47,734 nucleotides of DNA, taken from NCBI GenBank assembly GCA_964584325.1, contig CAZOZP010000024.1:1-47734 (forward strand), read 5' to 3'. The number at the start of each line of letters is the position of its first letter. Positions within the stretch are counted from its first letter, which is position 1. Origin of the DNA: CAZOZP01 sp964584325 (GTDB lineage: Bacteria > Bacteroidota > Ignavibacteria > Ignavibacteriales > Melioribacteraceae). This document shows, one piece after another, positions 9,034-18,021 of this stretch. The notes under the pieces are model-generated. The model was not told where the DNA came from, searched no databases, and worked only from the letters and a program-made list of their open reading frames with translations. The position numbers and the translations under genes are program-made.

Positions 9034-10999
9034 TCTTAGTGCAATCGTAATTATTGGTTTTCTTGTATCATGTTCGGCAAAAGTATCAGAAACAGTTATA
9101 GCCGACCTTACATCTGAAAAAGTAATGCTAAATGAATTCGAAAAAGCTTACAAGCGCAGTGCAAATGAAAACGATCTGGTTAAAGATGATTCTTTGGTTA
9201 ACTACAGGAATTTTCTGGATCTTTATTCCTTATATAGAATGAAATTGCTTGATGCAAAAGCAAAAGGATATGATAAACTGCCTGAGGTTGTTTCCGAAAT
9301 AGAAAAATATACAGAAAATGTCGGCTCTGCATATTACGTTGAAAAGAATATTACGCGTCCCGGAGTAAGAGATCTCTATGAAAAAAGAAAAGAAGAAATG
9401 CGTGTAAGTCATATAATGTTTAAAAAAGCAGGCAAGAGTTATGATGAAGTAAATGAACTTGCTTCGAAAATTATTGATAGTCTGAAAGCCGGGTCTGATT
9501 GGAACGAAATGGTAAAGAAATATACTCAGGATTTTCCTTCTAAAGAAATCGGTGGCGATTCCTATTATTTTACGGCAGGTTTTATAGCTCCTGAATTTGA
9601 AGATGCCGCATACAATACTCCTGTTGGCACGGTTTACCCAAAGCTGGTTGAAACTAAATTCGGATATCATATTCTGAAAGTTACTGAAAGACAGCCAAGG
9701 AAATATAAACTTGTTGGAAGACACATCCTTATTATGAAAAGAGATTCCTCAGGAAAAGTAAACTTTGATGCAGCAAAATTATTGGCTGACAGCCTGTATG
9801 GCGAAATTAAAAAAGGTGCTGAATTTGAAACTCTTGCGAAAGAACATTCTGAAGATGTTAATACAGCTCCTGACGGGGGATTTCTCGGACCATTTGAAAG
9901 AAGCATGATGGTGCGAGACTTTGATGAAGCAGCCTTTAAAATGAAATCCGGAGAGATTTCGGAACCGGTAAAAACAAGATTTGGGTATCATATAATTAAA
10001 ATTGACAGAGAACTGCCATATCCGGAATTTCAGAAAGCTGAGGAAGAATTTAAGGAACTCTTTAAGAGAAGCCGTTATGAATCTGAGTACAAGAAACTTA
10101 TTGATTCGCTGAAAATAAAATTTAATTATAAGCAAAATCCCGCCGCAAGTGCTGTGTTTCTTTCTATCTCAGACAGTGTGAGACTGGGCGATGATTATAT
10201 GGCAAGTGAATTCAGAAACCGATATAAAGATTCCACTCTTTTTGTTCTTGACGGAAAAGTTTATACTGTTGATTCATTGTTTGTAAATTCTGCTGATAAA
10301 GCTGAATACCGAAACAAGTTTCTGAGAAAGAAACTTAACGAATTATTATTTAACAACTATGTTTCCGAAACTGTATTGAACAGACAGGCACTTGATTTAG
10401 CTAACGAAGACGAGGATTTTCTCTCGCTTATGGATGAATATAAAAACGGTATTCTGATTTTCAAGATTATGGAAAGCGAAGTTTGGAATAAGGTTAAGGC
10501 TGATAGTCTTGAGATTCACCACTACTATGAAAAAAACAAAGAAAAATACACCTGGCCCGATAGAGTTGATTACAGCGAGATTTACCTTACAAGCGATTCT
10601 CTTGCAAATGCATTATACGACAAATTAGCTGCAGGTGCAGATTTTGACAGCCTTGCTTCTCAATATACGGAAAGAGTAGGTTACAAGGAGAAAAAAGGAC
10701 GCTTTGAAATGGTTCCGACATCCCTGAACAAAATTTCAAAGGTAGCTTTTGAAATGAATAACCCCGGACAAATATCCCGACCTATAAAGGATAACAGAGG
10801 TGTTGTATTATTAAAACTTCATTCAAAGGAAAAATCAAGATCTAAAACATTTGAAGAAGCAAAGCTGGAAGTTTCCGGAGACTATCAAACTTACATGACT
10901 AATAAGATTGAGGAAGAATATGTTAAATCCCTCAATGAAAAATATAGACCGGTTCTTTATTATGATGAATTGCAGAATGCATTCAAAGACAATAATTAG
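9017..10999 (+). CDS. Three-module PpiC-type peptidyl-prolyl isomerase lipoprotein
   Basis: Putative periplasmic foldase of 660 residues. The N-terminus MNKLISLSAIVIIGFLVSC ends in a lipobox cysteine, so it should be lipid-anchored. Two clear parvulin (rotamase) modules follow, about 125-225 and 235-335, each with the SHI/RHI start, GGD or GGFLG, and GYH endings. A third diverged parvulin-like module sits at about 510-615, after a SurA-like helical stretch. ATG 9017 (AGGGG six bases upstream) is preferred to the ATG at 9002. It overlaps the methyltransferase gene and is followed by two further SurA/PpiC-type genes, suggesting a chaperone set for outer-membrane proteins. Confidence 0.86.
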   Translation: MNKLISLSAIVIIGFLVSCSAKVSETVIADLTSEKVMLNEFEKAYKRSANENDLVKDDSLVNYRNFLDLYSLYRMKLLDAKAKGYDKLPEVVSEIEKYTENVGSAYYVEKNITRPGVRDLYEKRKEEMRVSHIMFKKAGKSYDEVNELASKIIDSLKAGSDWNEMVKKYTQDFPSKEIGGDSYYFTAGFIAPEFEDAAYNTPVGTVYPKLVETKFGYHILKVTERQPRKYKLVGRHILIMKRDSSGKVNFDAAKLLADSLYGEIKKGAEFETLAKEHSEDVNTAPDGGFLGPFERSMMVRDFDEAAFKMKSGEISEPVKTRFGYHIIKIDRELPYPEFQKAEEEFKELFKRSRYESEYKKLIDSLKIKFNYKQNPAASAVFLSISDSVRLGDDYMASEFRNRYKDSTLFVLDGKVYTVDSLFVNSADKAEYRNKFLRKKLNELLFNNYVSETVLNRQALDLANEDEDFLSLMDEYKNGILIFKIMESEVWNKVKADSLEIHHYYEKNKEKYTWPDRVDYSEIYLTSDSLANALYDKLAAGADFDSLASQYTERVGYKEKKGRFEMVPTSLNKISKVAFEMNNPGQISRPIKDNRGVVLLKLHSKEKSRSKTFEEAKLEVSGDYQTYMTNKIEEEYVKSLNEKYRPVLYYDELQNAFKDNN

Positions 11000-11795
11000 T
11001 ATATTGACGATTTTGGCAGGTTTTTCGGCAGGGTGCGACAGTGAAAAACGCGTCCCTGCCGGTGAATTATCCGTTCGGGTTGAAAACGAACAATACACTA
11101 TGCAGGATGTCTTGCCCGACGGATTCTCTAAGGAAAAACTGAAGCAAAGTGACGAGGAAGTTTTCAGAAATTGGTTAGACAGAGAAGTTCTTTACCGCGA
11201 AGCAAAGAGCGAAGGAGTTTTAAGTGATGAAAACTTCATAAGAACAATTGAGAAAACTGAGAGAGAACTGGCTTCTGCTTTTTTGATAAAAAAAATTCTG
11301 AATGAAAAAAAAATCAACTATAAGGAAGAAGACCTGAAATATCATTACGAAAGATATAAAGAGAATTTTATACTAAATGAAGATGTGGTGGTTGTAAACA
11401 AAATAACGTTCGGCGATGAAGAATCTGCAATTTCGTTCAGGAATAAGGCAGTGTTTATAGGATGGGATGAAGCTTCGGATGAATCTGAAAATGAAACAGG
11501 GAAAGAGAATTCCAGATATTTCCATAAAAGCGATATGGATACACCCTTCCTTTTTGAAGTACTCAGAGGACTTTCAGATGATGAGATCAGTATTGTAATA
11601 GATGAAGGGAAAAATTATTACTCGGTTTATCAGCTTAAGAGAAGATTTTATAAAGGCGAAATTCCTCCGTATGAGCTTCTTATACCTCAGGTAACAGAGA
11701 ACTATCTTTATCTTCAAAAGAAAATTTTGCTTAATGAATATTTGCAGGAATTGTATTCTAAATATGAAGTTGAAATAATAAAGGGAAATAAATGA
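10977..11795 (+). CDS. SurA/PpiC N-domain-like lipoprotein
   Basis: 272-residue lipoprotein whose start MHSKTIISILTILAGFSAGC gives a signal peptide with a lipobox cysteine. The frame is open further upstream, but earlier starts lack a signal and lie deep in the previous gene. The mature part is helical and charged and resembles the SurA N-terminal chaperone region (DREVLYREAKSEG followed by a KLN-rich helix). No intact parvulin active site is visible, only a short degenerate remnant (about 130-220). It overlaps the upstream isomerase by 23 bases and the downstream surA by four (ATGA), so coupled translation is likely. A non-enzymatic partner of the neighbouring foldases is an inference. Confidence 0.7.
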   Translation: MHSKTIISILTILAGFSAGCDSEKRVPAGELSVRVENEQYTMQDVLPDGFSKEKLKQSDEEVFRNWLDREVLYREAKSEGVLSDENFIRTIEKTERELASAFLIKKILNEKKINYKEEDLKYHYERYKENFILNEDVVVVNKITFGDEESAISFRNKAVFIGWDEASDESENETGKENSRYFHKSDMDTPFLFEVLRGLSDDEISIVIDEGKNYYSVYQLKRRFYKGEIPPYELLIPQVTENYLYLQKKILLNEYLQELYSKYEVEIIKGNK

Positions 11796-13057
11796 AGAAA
11801 TTATTGATGATTCTTCTTTTTGCGGTATTATCCGTGAATGCGCAGCAGGTGCTGGATAAAATTGCAGCAATTGTTGACAACGAAATTATTCTAAAATCTG
11901 AAGTTGACGGTCAGGCCGCCTATGTTGCTGCTCAGAGAAGAATTGATATTACCGACGATTTGAGAAAACAGGTACTAAATGCCATGATCGAAGAAAAGCT
12001 GCTGTACGCTCAGGCCGAGATTGATTCGATTATAGTTACAGAGGAACAGGTTGAACAACAATTGGAATATCAACTTAATTATATTGTTCAGCAATACGGT
12101 TCAAAAGAAAAAGTTGAAGAAGTTTACGGTATGGGGCTTGAAGCTATAAGACGCGAACTTCGAGAAGACGTTAGAAAAAACGCAATGGCACAGATGGTTC
12201 AATCTAAGAAGTTCAGTAATATTCAGGCTTCACCAAGAGAAGTAGAAGAGTTTTTTCTGCGTTACAGGGATTCCCTTGGGCAGGTTCCGGAAAAATATAC
12301 AATTGCCCACATATTTATCAATCCCAAAGCGGGTGAAAGGATGAAAGCAAAAGCGCGTGATTTTGCCAGAACGCTGCTTGATTCCATTAAGGCAGGTGCC
12401 GATTTTGCATTACTAGCCAAAAGATATTCTGAAGATCCCGGAAGCGCAGCTCAGGGAGGTGATCTTGGATTTGTGAAAAAAGGAGTTTTCTTCCCCGAAT
12501 TTGAAGCCGCTGCATTTGCACTTAGCAAAAATCAGCTATCAGGTATTGTGGAAACACCTGTCGGTTTTCATATTATTCAGCTTCTCGACAGAAAAGGACA
12601 ATCGATTCATACAAGACATATACTTGTTAAGACAAAAGCTGATGACAAATCTGAATTGGAAACAATTGAATTTTTAAGTGCAATAAGAGACAGTATAATT
12701 AAAAAGAATAATACATTTGAATATTATGCTAAGAAATATTCAGATGATAAAGAAACCGGCCCGTTTAACGGATTGCTTGGTACATTTGAAATGTCTCAGC
12801 TTGATCAGGGACTCAAAGAAACTGTTTTCAAACTGAAAGAAGGTGAAATAAGTTTTCCTAAGAGAATTCAGTTAGATGATAATAACTACGGCTATCATCT
12901 TGTTTATCTGCTGAAAAGGAAACCTGCACATACCGCAAATTTAACTGATGATTACGATGATCTGAAAAAACTTGCAGAGTACGGGAAAAAGCAAAAGCTT
13001 TACAAAAACTGGATGGAAGAACTTAAAAGCAAGATTTACTGGGAAAACAGATTATGA
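11792..13057 (+). CDS. surA: SurA-like periplasmic chaperone/peptidyl-prolyl isomerase
   Basis: 421 residues. It has a signal peptide (MKKLLMILLFAVLSVNAQ) and a SurA N-domain beginning VLDKIAAIVDNEIILKSEV, the hallmark of the family. Two parvulin modules follow: about 168-270 (intact, with AHIF, GGDLGFVKKG and GFHIIQL) and about 275-375 (RHILVKT, GYHLVYL). A short C-terminal helix returns to the core domain, as in SurA. It escorts outer-membrane barrels through the periplasm. The four-base overlap with the upstream lipoprotein gene and the third foldase before that support one operon. Length matches E. coli SurA (about 428). Confidence 0.92.
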   Translation: MKKLLMILLFAVLSVNAQQVLDKIAAIVDNEIILKSEVDGQAAYVAAQRRIDITDDLRKQVLNAMIEEKLLYAQAEIDSIIVTEEQVEQQLEYQLNYIVQQYGSKEKVEEVYGMGLEAIRRELREDVRKNAMAQMVQSKKFSNIQASPREVEEFFLRYRDSLGQVPEKYTIAHIFINPKAGERMKAKARDFARTLLDSIKAGADFALLAKRYSEDPGSAAQGGDLGFVKKGVFFPEFEAAAFALSKNQLSGIVETPVGFHIIQLLDRKGQSIHTRHILVKTKADDKSELETIEFLSAIRDSIIKKNNTFEYYAKKYSDDKETGPFNGLLGTFEMSQLDQGLKETVFKLKEGEISFPKRIQLDDNNYGYHLVYLLKRKPAHTANLTDDYDDLKKLAEYGKKQKLYKNWMEELKSKIYWENRL

Positions 13058-13064
13058 GGCCTGA

Positions 13065-14063
13065 ATGAACCCTGCGGCAGGTAATTTTAGCGATTCTGAA
13101 TTAGTCAGAAGGCTTGCTGAATCATATTCGGCTATTAGTTCTGAAATTGGCCGTGTTGTTATAGGCCAAAAAGAAATAATCGGGAATTTGCTTGTAAGTC
13201 TTTTTGCTGACGGGCATTGTCTTCTTGTAGGGGTTCCCGGATTGGCCAAAACATTACTGATAAGAACTCTTGCGGAGGTGCTTGATCTTCAGTTTAACAG
13301 AATTCAGTTTACTCCCGACCTTATGCCCGGTGATATAACCGGATCTGAAATTATAGATACAAATTCTACAGGGAGCAAATCATTCAGATTTATTAAAGGC
13401 CCGGTTTTTGCGAATATAGTACTTGCAGATGAAATCAACAGAACACCTCCCAAAACTCAGTCGGCCCTTCTTGAAGCTATGCAGGAGCATAAAGTTACCA
13501 CATCCGGACAGTTATTCAAACTTCCTGAACCTTTTTTCGTGCTCGCCACTCAGAATCCGATAGAACAGGAAGGAACATACCCTCTTCCTGAAGCTCAGTT
13601 AGACAGATTTATGTTTAGTCTGTGGCTGGAGTATCCTTCTTATCACGAAGAAGTTGAAATTGTTAAAACCACTACTTCAGGTGAAGTTCAGAATCTTAAG
13701 AAAGTCCTTACTTCACAGGAAATCCTCGATTATCAGAAACTTATCAGAAGAGTGCCTGTTTCTGATTCCGTTGTGGAATATGCGGTGAAAATTGTGTCTG
13801 CAACACGTCCGGCTTCACCCGAGGCAATGCCGGAGATTACGAAATATGTAAACTGGGGTGCCGGACCGCGAGCTTCACAGTATTTAATTCTTGCTGCAAA
13901 AACTATGGCAGTACTAGACGGCAGATTTACGCCTTCGGCCGAAGATGTTAAGAAAGCACTGCTTCCGGTTTTAAGACACAGAATAATACTTAACTACAGT
14001 GCAGAAGCAGAAGGTATTAACGTAAAAGATATTCTCGAAACACTAAAAAGCGGGGTAAGATGA
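13065..14063 (+). CDS. MoxR-family AAA+ ATPase
   Basis: 332-residue AAA+ ATPase of the MoxR group with Walker A GVPGLAKT (56-63), Walker B/sensor LADEINRTPPKTQSALLEAMQE and the ATQNPIEQEGTYPLPEAQLDRF stretch that is diagnostic of MoxR/RavA proteins. These act as cytoplasmic chaperone-type ATPases, often maturing metal centres or serving envelope complexes. The usual partner genes (DUF58 and VWA proteins) are absent. It sits seven bases after surA and overlaps the M23 gene by four bases. What it remodels here is unknown; envelope quality control is suggested by neighbours only. Confidence 0.93.
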   Translation: MNPAAGNFSDSELVRRLAESYSAISSEIGRVVIGQKEIIGNLLVSLFADGHCLLVGVPGLAKTLLIRTLAEVLDLQFNRIQFTPDLMPGDITGSEIIDTNSTGSKSFRFIKGPVFANIVLADEINRTPPKTQSALLEAMQEHKVTTSGQLFKLPEPFFVLATQNPIEQEGTYPLPEAQLDRFMFSLWLEYPSYHEEVEIVKTTTSGEVQNLKKVLTSQEILDYQKLIRRVPVSDSVVEYAVKIVSATRPASPEAMPEITKYVNWGAGPRASQYLILAAKTMAVLDGRFTPSAEDVKKALLPVLRHRIILNYSAEAEGINVKDILETLKSGVR

Positions 14064-15343
14064 AAAATTGGAAACTAAGAAAAGCAGCAGTTTATTTGTC
14101 ATTGATATTCTTCGCATTTTTACTTTCCAAAATTGAAATAACCTTTCACGGATTAGACGACCTCAACAAATCCGCCGAAAAAACCGATGAGTTCGGCTTT
14201 TCATTAAACAGCTTTGATGTCTTCCTGAAAAAAGTTCAAAAAAATCAAACATTTTCAGACATATTATTTTCCGGAAAAATTCCCGGAGAAAAAGTTGCTG
14301 AAATAATCAGAGAAGTATCCGGAGTTACCGATCTTAGAAAAATGTCTGTGGGCAGCAAATTCTCTTTTTACAAAGAAAGGGAAAGACCGGAAGAAGTTAA
14401 ATACATTGTATATGAACAAGACCCGGTTAATGCTCTTATTATTAACTTAAACGATACGCTTAATATAATAAAACACAAAAAAACTGTATCTGTTAGTCCG
14501 AGAATCGTTCATGCAGTATTATCAGGCTCACTCTATAAAACTCTTTCAGACAAAAATGTAAATCCGGATGTAGCTGTGCGTCTATCTGAACTTTTCGGCT
14601 GGCAGATTGATTTTTATCGTTTGCAGGAGGGCGATGAGTTTAAAATATATTTTGAAGAAAAAATTGTTAACGGAAGAATTATCGGCAGCGGAAAAATTTT
14701 AGCCGCGGAATTTATTCATTGCGGCAAGATTTTCAATGCTTTCTTATTTAATGATACCGGGAAAGAAGATTTCTTCGATTCCGAGGGAAACAGTATGCGT
14801 AAAGCATTTCTGAAGGCCCCGTTAAAATTTTCAAGAATCAGCTCCGGATTTTCCTACAGAAGGCTTCATCCGGTTTTGAAAGCATACAGACCTCATACTG
14901 GTGTAGATTATGCGGCACCGGCAGGTACTGAAGTTCAGGCAGTGGGAGACGGAATTGTTGATTACTCAGGATACAAAGGGGCTGAAGGGAACTATATCAA
15001 AATTAAGCATCCTAATGAATATATGAGCGGTTATATGCATCTTTCAAGATTTGCATCAGGTATGAAAAAAGGACGATTTGTAAAACAAGGAGAAGTAATA
15101 GGTTATGTTGGCAGTACAGGGCGATCTACCGGACCTCATCTTGATTTCAGATTTTGGAAAAAAGGCCAGCCTCTTGATTTTCTCCGCACAGAGTTTCCTT
15201 CGTCTTTTCCTTTAACGGAGAAGAATCGCGAAGCCTTTTTTAGGCTGAGAGATCAGCTTACAGAAAAGATGAATGCATACAGCATTAATAAAACTACAGC
15301 CGGAATTAATGGATCGAACAATTTACAAAAGGAGAATTTATGA
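14060..15343 (+). CDS. Membrane-anchored M23 (LytM-type) peptidase-like protein with altered HxH motif
   Basis: 427 residues. An N-terminal membrane segment (about 8-23) precedes a long periplasmic region with an OapA/NlpD-like substrate-binding part (about 60-240) and a C-terminal LytM domain (about 255-385). The zinc motif HTGVD is present (H279, D283), as is the mid-domain histidine YMHLS (H327). The final HxH motif reads H360-L-D362, so one metal ligand is Asp rather than His. It may still bind zinc, or be a catalytically weak activator like EnvC/NlpD. It overlaps the MoxR gene and the alcohol dehydrogenase gene by four bases each. It probably acts on peptidoglycan cross-links or activates an amidase. 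Confidence 0.85.
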   Translation: MKNWKLRKAAVYLSLIFFAFLLSKIEITFHGLDDLNKSAEKTDEFGFSLNSFDVFLKKVQKNQTFSDILFSGKIPGEKVAEIIREVSGVTDLRKMSVGSKFSFYKERERPEEVKYIVYEQDPVNALIINLNDTLNIIKHKKTVSVSPRIVHAVLSGSLYKTLSDKNVNPDVAVRLSELFGWQIDFYRLQEGDEFKIYFEEKIVNGRIIGSGKILAAEFIHCGKIFNAFLFNDTGKEDFFDSEGNSMRKAFLKAPLKFSRISSGFSYRRLHPVLKAYRPHTGVDYAAPAGTEVQAVGDGIVDYSGYKGAEGNYIKIKHPNEYMSGYMHLSRFASGMKKGRFVKQGEVIGYVGSTGRSTGPHLDFRFWKKGQPLDFLRTEFPSSFPLTEKNREAFFRLRDQLTEKMNAYSINKTTAGINGSNNLQKENL

Positions 15344-16506
15344 ATAATTTCATTTTCCACAATCCAACCAGGCTGATTTTCGGAAAAGATACAATCGGAA
15401 AAATCGGCAATGAACTTAATACTGCCGGAATTAAAAAAGTGCTGATGCTTTACGGCAAAGGCTCAATTCATAAAAACGGAGTATATGATAAGGTACTCCA
15501 ATCATTGAATGAACAAAATATTGAAGTTACCGAAATAGGAGGAATTAAGCCGAATCCGGTTCTTTCCAAAGTAGATGAGGCAATTAAAGCCGGAAGAGAA
15601 GCGCAGGTTGATGCAGTTTTAGGAGTTGGCGGCGGAAGCGTAATTGATACAGCAAAAGCTGTAGCTGCAGGAATACTTTATCAGGGCGATATCTGGGATG
15701 CATTTGAAGGCAGGGTTGCAGTAAATGATTCTTTGCCGATTTATGCGGTACTTACATTATCAGCCACCGGCAGTGAGATGAATGGTTTTGCCGTAATTAC
15801 TAAAGAAGAAGAATGTAAAAAATGGGCGTTTAGTGCCGGAATTAAATCATATCCGGTTGTTTCGATTCTTGATCCGTCTGTTCAAACCGGACTGCCTGCA
15901 GAACAAACAGTTAATGGAGCCATTGATGCATTATCCCATATTTTTGAAGTCTATTTTGACGGAGCTCTGAATAATGCATCAGATGAAATGGCGGAAGGGT
16001 TGATTCGTAATATTATCAAGCATACAAGAGTTTTACTTAATAATCCGGAAAATTATGATTCAAGGGCTGAATTGGCCTGGAGCGCAACAATTGCATTGAA
16101 CGGTATTCTGGGAGCAGGAAGAAACTACGGAGATTGGTCGTCACATACACTTGAACACAGTCTAAGTGCTTTTTTTGATGTTTCTCATGGTAAGGGACTT
16201 TCAATTGTATTTCCGGCCTGGATGAAATATGTACACAAAAATGATTTAAATAAATTCAGCCGTTTTGCCGGGAAAGTTTTCGGTATAATTGATGGAAGTG
16301 AAGAAGACAGGGCATTAAACGCAATAACTGAACTGGAGAGCTTCTTTTCAGAATCAGGAGCACCGATAAGACTAAAAGAAATTGGTGTGCGCCGGGATGA
16401 TTTGCCATTGCTTGCAGGAAATGCCGCGATAAAAGCGCCATTCGGAAGAATAATGGAATTGCATTATGAAGATATCCTAAATATATATAACATAGCTTTT
16501 GAATAG
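15340..16506 (+). CDS. Iron-containing (group III) alcohol dehydrogenase, butanol dehydrogenase/YqhD-like
   Basis: 388-residue NAD(P)-dependent alcohol/aldehyde oxidoreductase. The N-terminal Rossmann-like part has GVGGGSVIDTAKA. The helical C-terminal domain has metal ligands in the family pattern D196, H200, H269 and H283 (the last in SHGKG). The opening FxFxNPTRLIFGKDT and overall length match the BdhA/YqhD branch, which usually reduces aldehydes with NADPH. It overlaps the M23 gene by four bases (ATGA), with AAAGGAG upstream. A role in aldehyde detoxification or fermentative alcohol formation is an inference; the functional link to the peptidase is unclear. Confidence 0.92.
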   Translation: MNNFIFHNPTRLIFGKDTIGKIGNELNTAGIKKVLMLYGKGSIHKNGVYDKVLQSLNEQNIEVTEIGGIKPNPVLSKVDEAIKAGREAQVDAVLGVGGGSVIDTAKAVAAGILYQGDIWDAFEGRVAVNDSLPIYAVLTLSATGSEMNGFAVITKEEECKKWAFSAGIKSYPVVSILDPSVQTGLPAEQTVNGAIDALSHIFEVYFDGALNNASDEMAEGLIRNIIKHTRVLLNNPENYDSRAELAWSATIALNGILGAGRNYGDWSSHTLEHSLSAFFDVSHGKGLSIVFPAWMKYVHKNDLNKFSRFAGKVFGIIDGSEEDRALNAITELESFFSESGAPIRLKEIGVRRDDLPLLAGNAAIKAPFGRIMELHYEDILNIYNIAFE

Positions 16507-16640
16507 TTATACATAAATCCTGACTGATTTAGCAATTAAATACCTTATTAAGTAATTTTTATTTTGGTTTATTTCTAATTTTATTTTATTATTCGAATCA
16601 CTATTTACATTTTTTAAATAAAATAAATATGGAGAATAAA

Positions 16641-16805
16641 ATGGCTGAATGTCCTGTATGCGGAGCAGAGATAGAATTAGCTCCTGATACTGTTAAAGGA
16701 GAACTTCTCGAATGCCCCGAATGTGGAGCTGAACTGGAAGTAGTTAGCGTAAAACCCTTTAAATTGGCTGAAGCTCCTGAAGAAGAAGAGGATTGGGGAG
16801 AATAA
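16641..16805 (+). CDS. lysW: LysW amino-group carrier protein
   Basis: A 54-residue acidic protein with two zinc-binding CxxC pairs (CPVC at 4-7, CPEC at 25-28) and the defining C-terminus EDWGE. In Thermus and archaea, LysX joins the alpha-amino group of alpha-aminoadipate to the gamma-carboxyl of that last glutamate, and later enzymes grip the acidic carrier. The gene is short and easily missed, but the ribosome-binding site (GGAG, six bases before ATG), the intact motifs and the position at the head of the lys cluster make it secure. It is followed one base later by the homocitrate synthase gene. The terminal Glu is present, so the carrier should be functional. Confidence 0.96.
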   Translation: MAECPVCGAEIELAPDTVKGELLECPECGAELEVVSVKPFKLAEAPEEEEDWGE

Positions 16806-16806
16806 A

Positions 16807-17964
16807 TTGGTTTACGTTCTTGATTCAACATTAAGAGAAGGTGAACAGACACCTGGTGTTTACTTCGACAGGCATATTAAACTTGCTATTGCAAGACTGC
16901 TTGACGACATAGGTGTTGATATTATTGAAACGGGTCACCCGGCGGTTACACCCGAAATATATGATGCCGTAAAGGGAATTGCTTCAAAAAATCTTCGTGC
17001 AACAATTGGTGCACACGCCAGATCTAATCAAAAAGACGTTGAAATTGCCCTTGAGTGCGGTGTTGATTTCATCGGAGTTTTTTATTGTGTCTCAGATGAA
17101 AGACTGAATACAGTATTCAAAAAAGATTTAACACAGGCAATCGAAATTATTACGGGCGTAATTAAATATGCCAAAGAACTTAAGCCGGATCTTATCATAA
17201 GATACACTCCCGAAGATACTGTCAGATCGCAATATGAGAATGTTCTTGAAGCATCGCTTGCAGCAGTTCAGGCCGGTGCTGATGTAATAAGTGTTGCAGA
17301 TACCACAGGATATATGATTCCCGGTACAGACCGCAGCATGTATAATTATATAAACAGACTTAAAACTGACCTGAATATGCGAGGTGCATTTCCCAGAATA
17401 GCGGCGCACTGCCATAACGACAGAGGTTTTGCTCTTGTTAATGCCATTGATGCATTCAGAGCAGGTGCCGAAATACTTGATTCTTCAGTTCTTGGTCTCG
17501 GAGAAAGAGCAGGAATTGTTGACTTAGCTCAGCTTCTGGTAACACTTACAAGTGATTTTGGGTTGAACAAATGGAATCTTACAAAACTTCCTGAGCTTTA
17601 TGATCTTGTAAGCAAACATTCAGGAATACAAATACCCGCTAACTTTCCTGTTACAGGAAATAATGCCTTTACTCACTGTGCAGGAGTGCACACTCATGCA
17701 GCTGCAGTAAATCCAATGCATTATGAATCTCTTAGTCCGGAATTGGTTGGTCGCGAAAGAACTTTTGCACTTGATCATATGTCCGGTATCGCCTCATTAA
17801 AATATGCACTTAATCTTATCGGTGAAACACAGCTTAGTGATGAAACACAGCTTGAAGTTCTTTCAGAAGTAAAGTCGGTCGGACAAAAAGGCAAGACAAT
17901 CGATTTTGAAGAACTCAAACACATCATCGATTTCATTAAGCATAAGCCTGGTAAACAGGCCTGA
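16807..17964 (+). CDS. Homocitrate synthase (LeuA/HCS family)
   Basis: Condenses acetyl-CoA with 2-oxoglutarate to homocitrate, the entry step of the aminoadipate route to lysine. The 385-residue TIM-barrel protein shows DSTLREGEQTPG at the N-terminus, the metal-binding AAHCHNDRG motif and the subdomain signature HTHAAAVNP. It lacks the C-terminal regulatory domain of 2-isopropylmalate synthase, which with the lysW context favours homocitrate synthase. A citramalate- or NifV-type activity cannot be fully excluded. The start is TTG one base after the lysW stop, using the GGGGAG inside the lysW end. Homoaconitase, homoisocitrate dehydrogenase and the first aminotransferase are not in the window. 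Confidence 0.86.
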   Translation: MVYVLDSTLREGEQTPGVYFDRHIKLAIARLLDDIGVDIIETGHPAVTPEIYDAVKGIASKNLRATIGAHARSNQKDVEIALECGVDFIGVFYCVSDERLNTVFKKDLTQAIEIITGVIKYAKELKPDLIIRYTPEDTVRSQYENVLEASLAAVQAGADVISVADTTGYMIPGTDRSMYNYINRLKTDLNMRGAFPRIAAHCHNDRGFALVNAIDAFRAGAEILDSSVLGLGERAGIVDLAQLLVTLTSDFGLNKWNLTKLPELYDLVSKHSGIQIPANFPVTGNNAFTHCAGVHTHAAAVNPMHYESLSPELVGRERTFALDHMSGIASLKYALNLIGETQLSDETQLEVLSEVKSVGQKGKTIDFEELKHIIDFIKHKPGKQA

Positions 17965-18021
17965 AATATAACATAACCGCTTAAGAATTCTATATTATTT
18001 AAATTTTAGAGGTAACTTACT

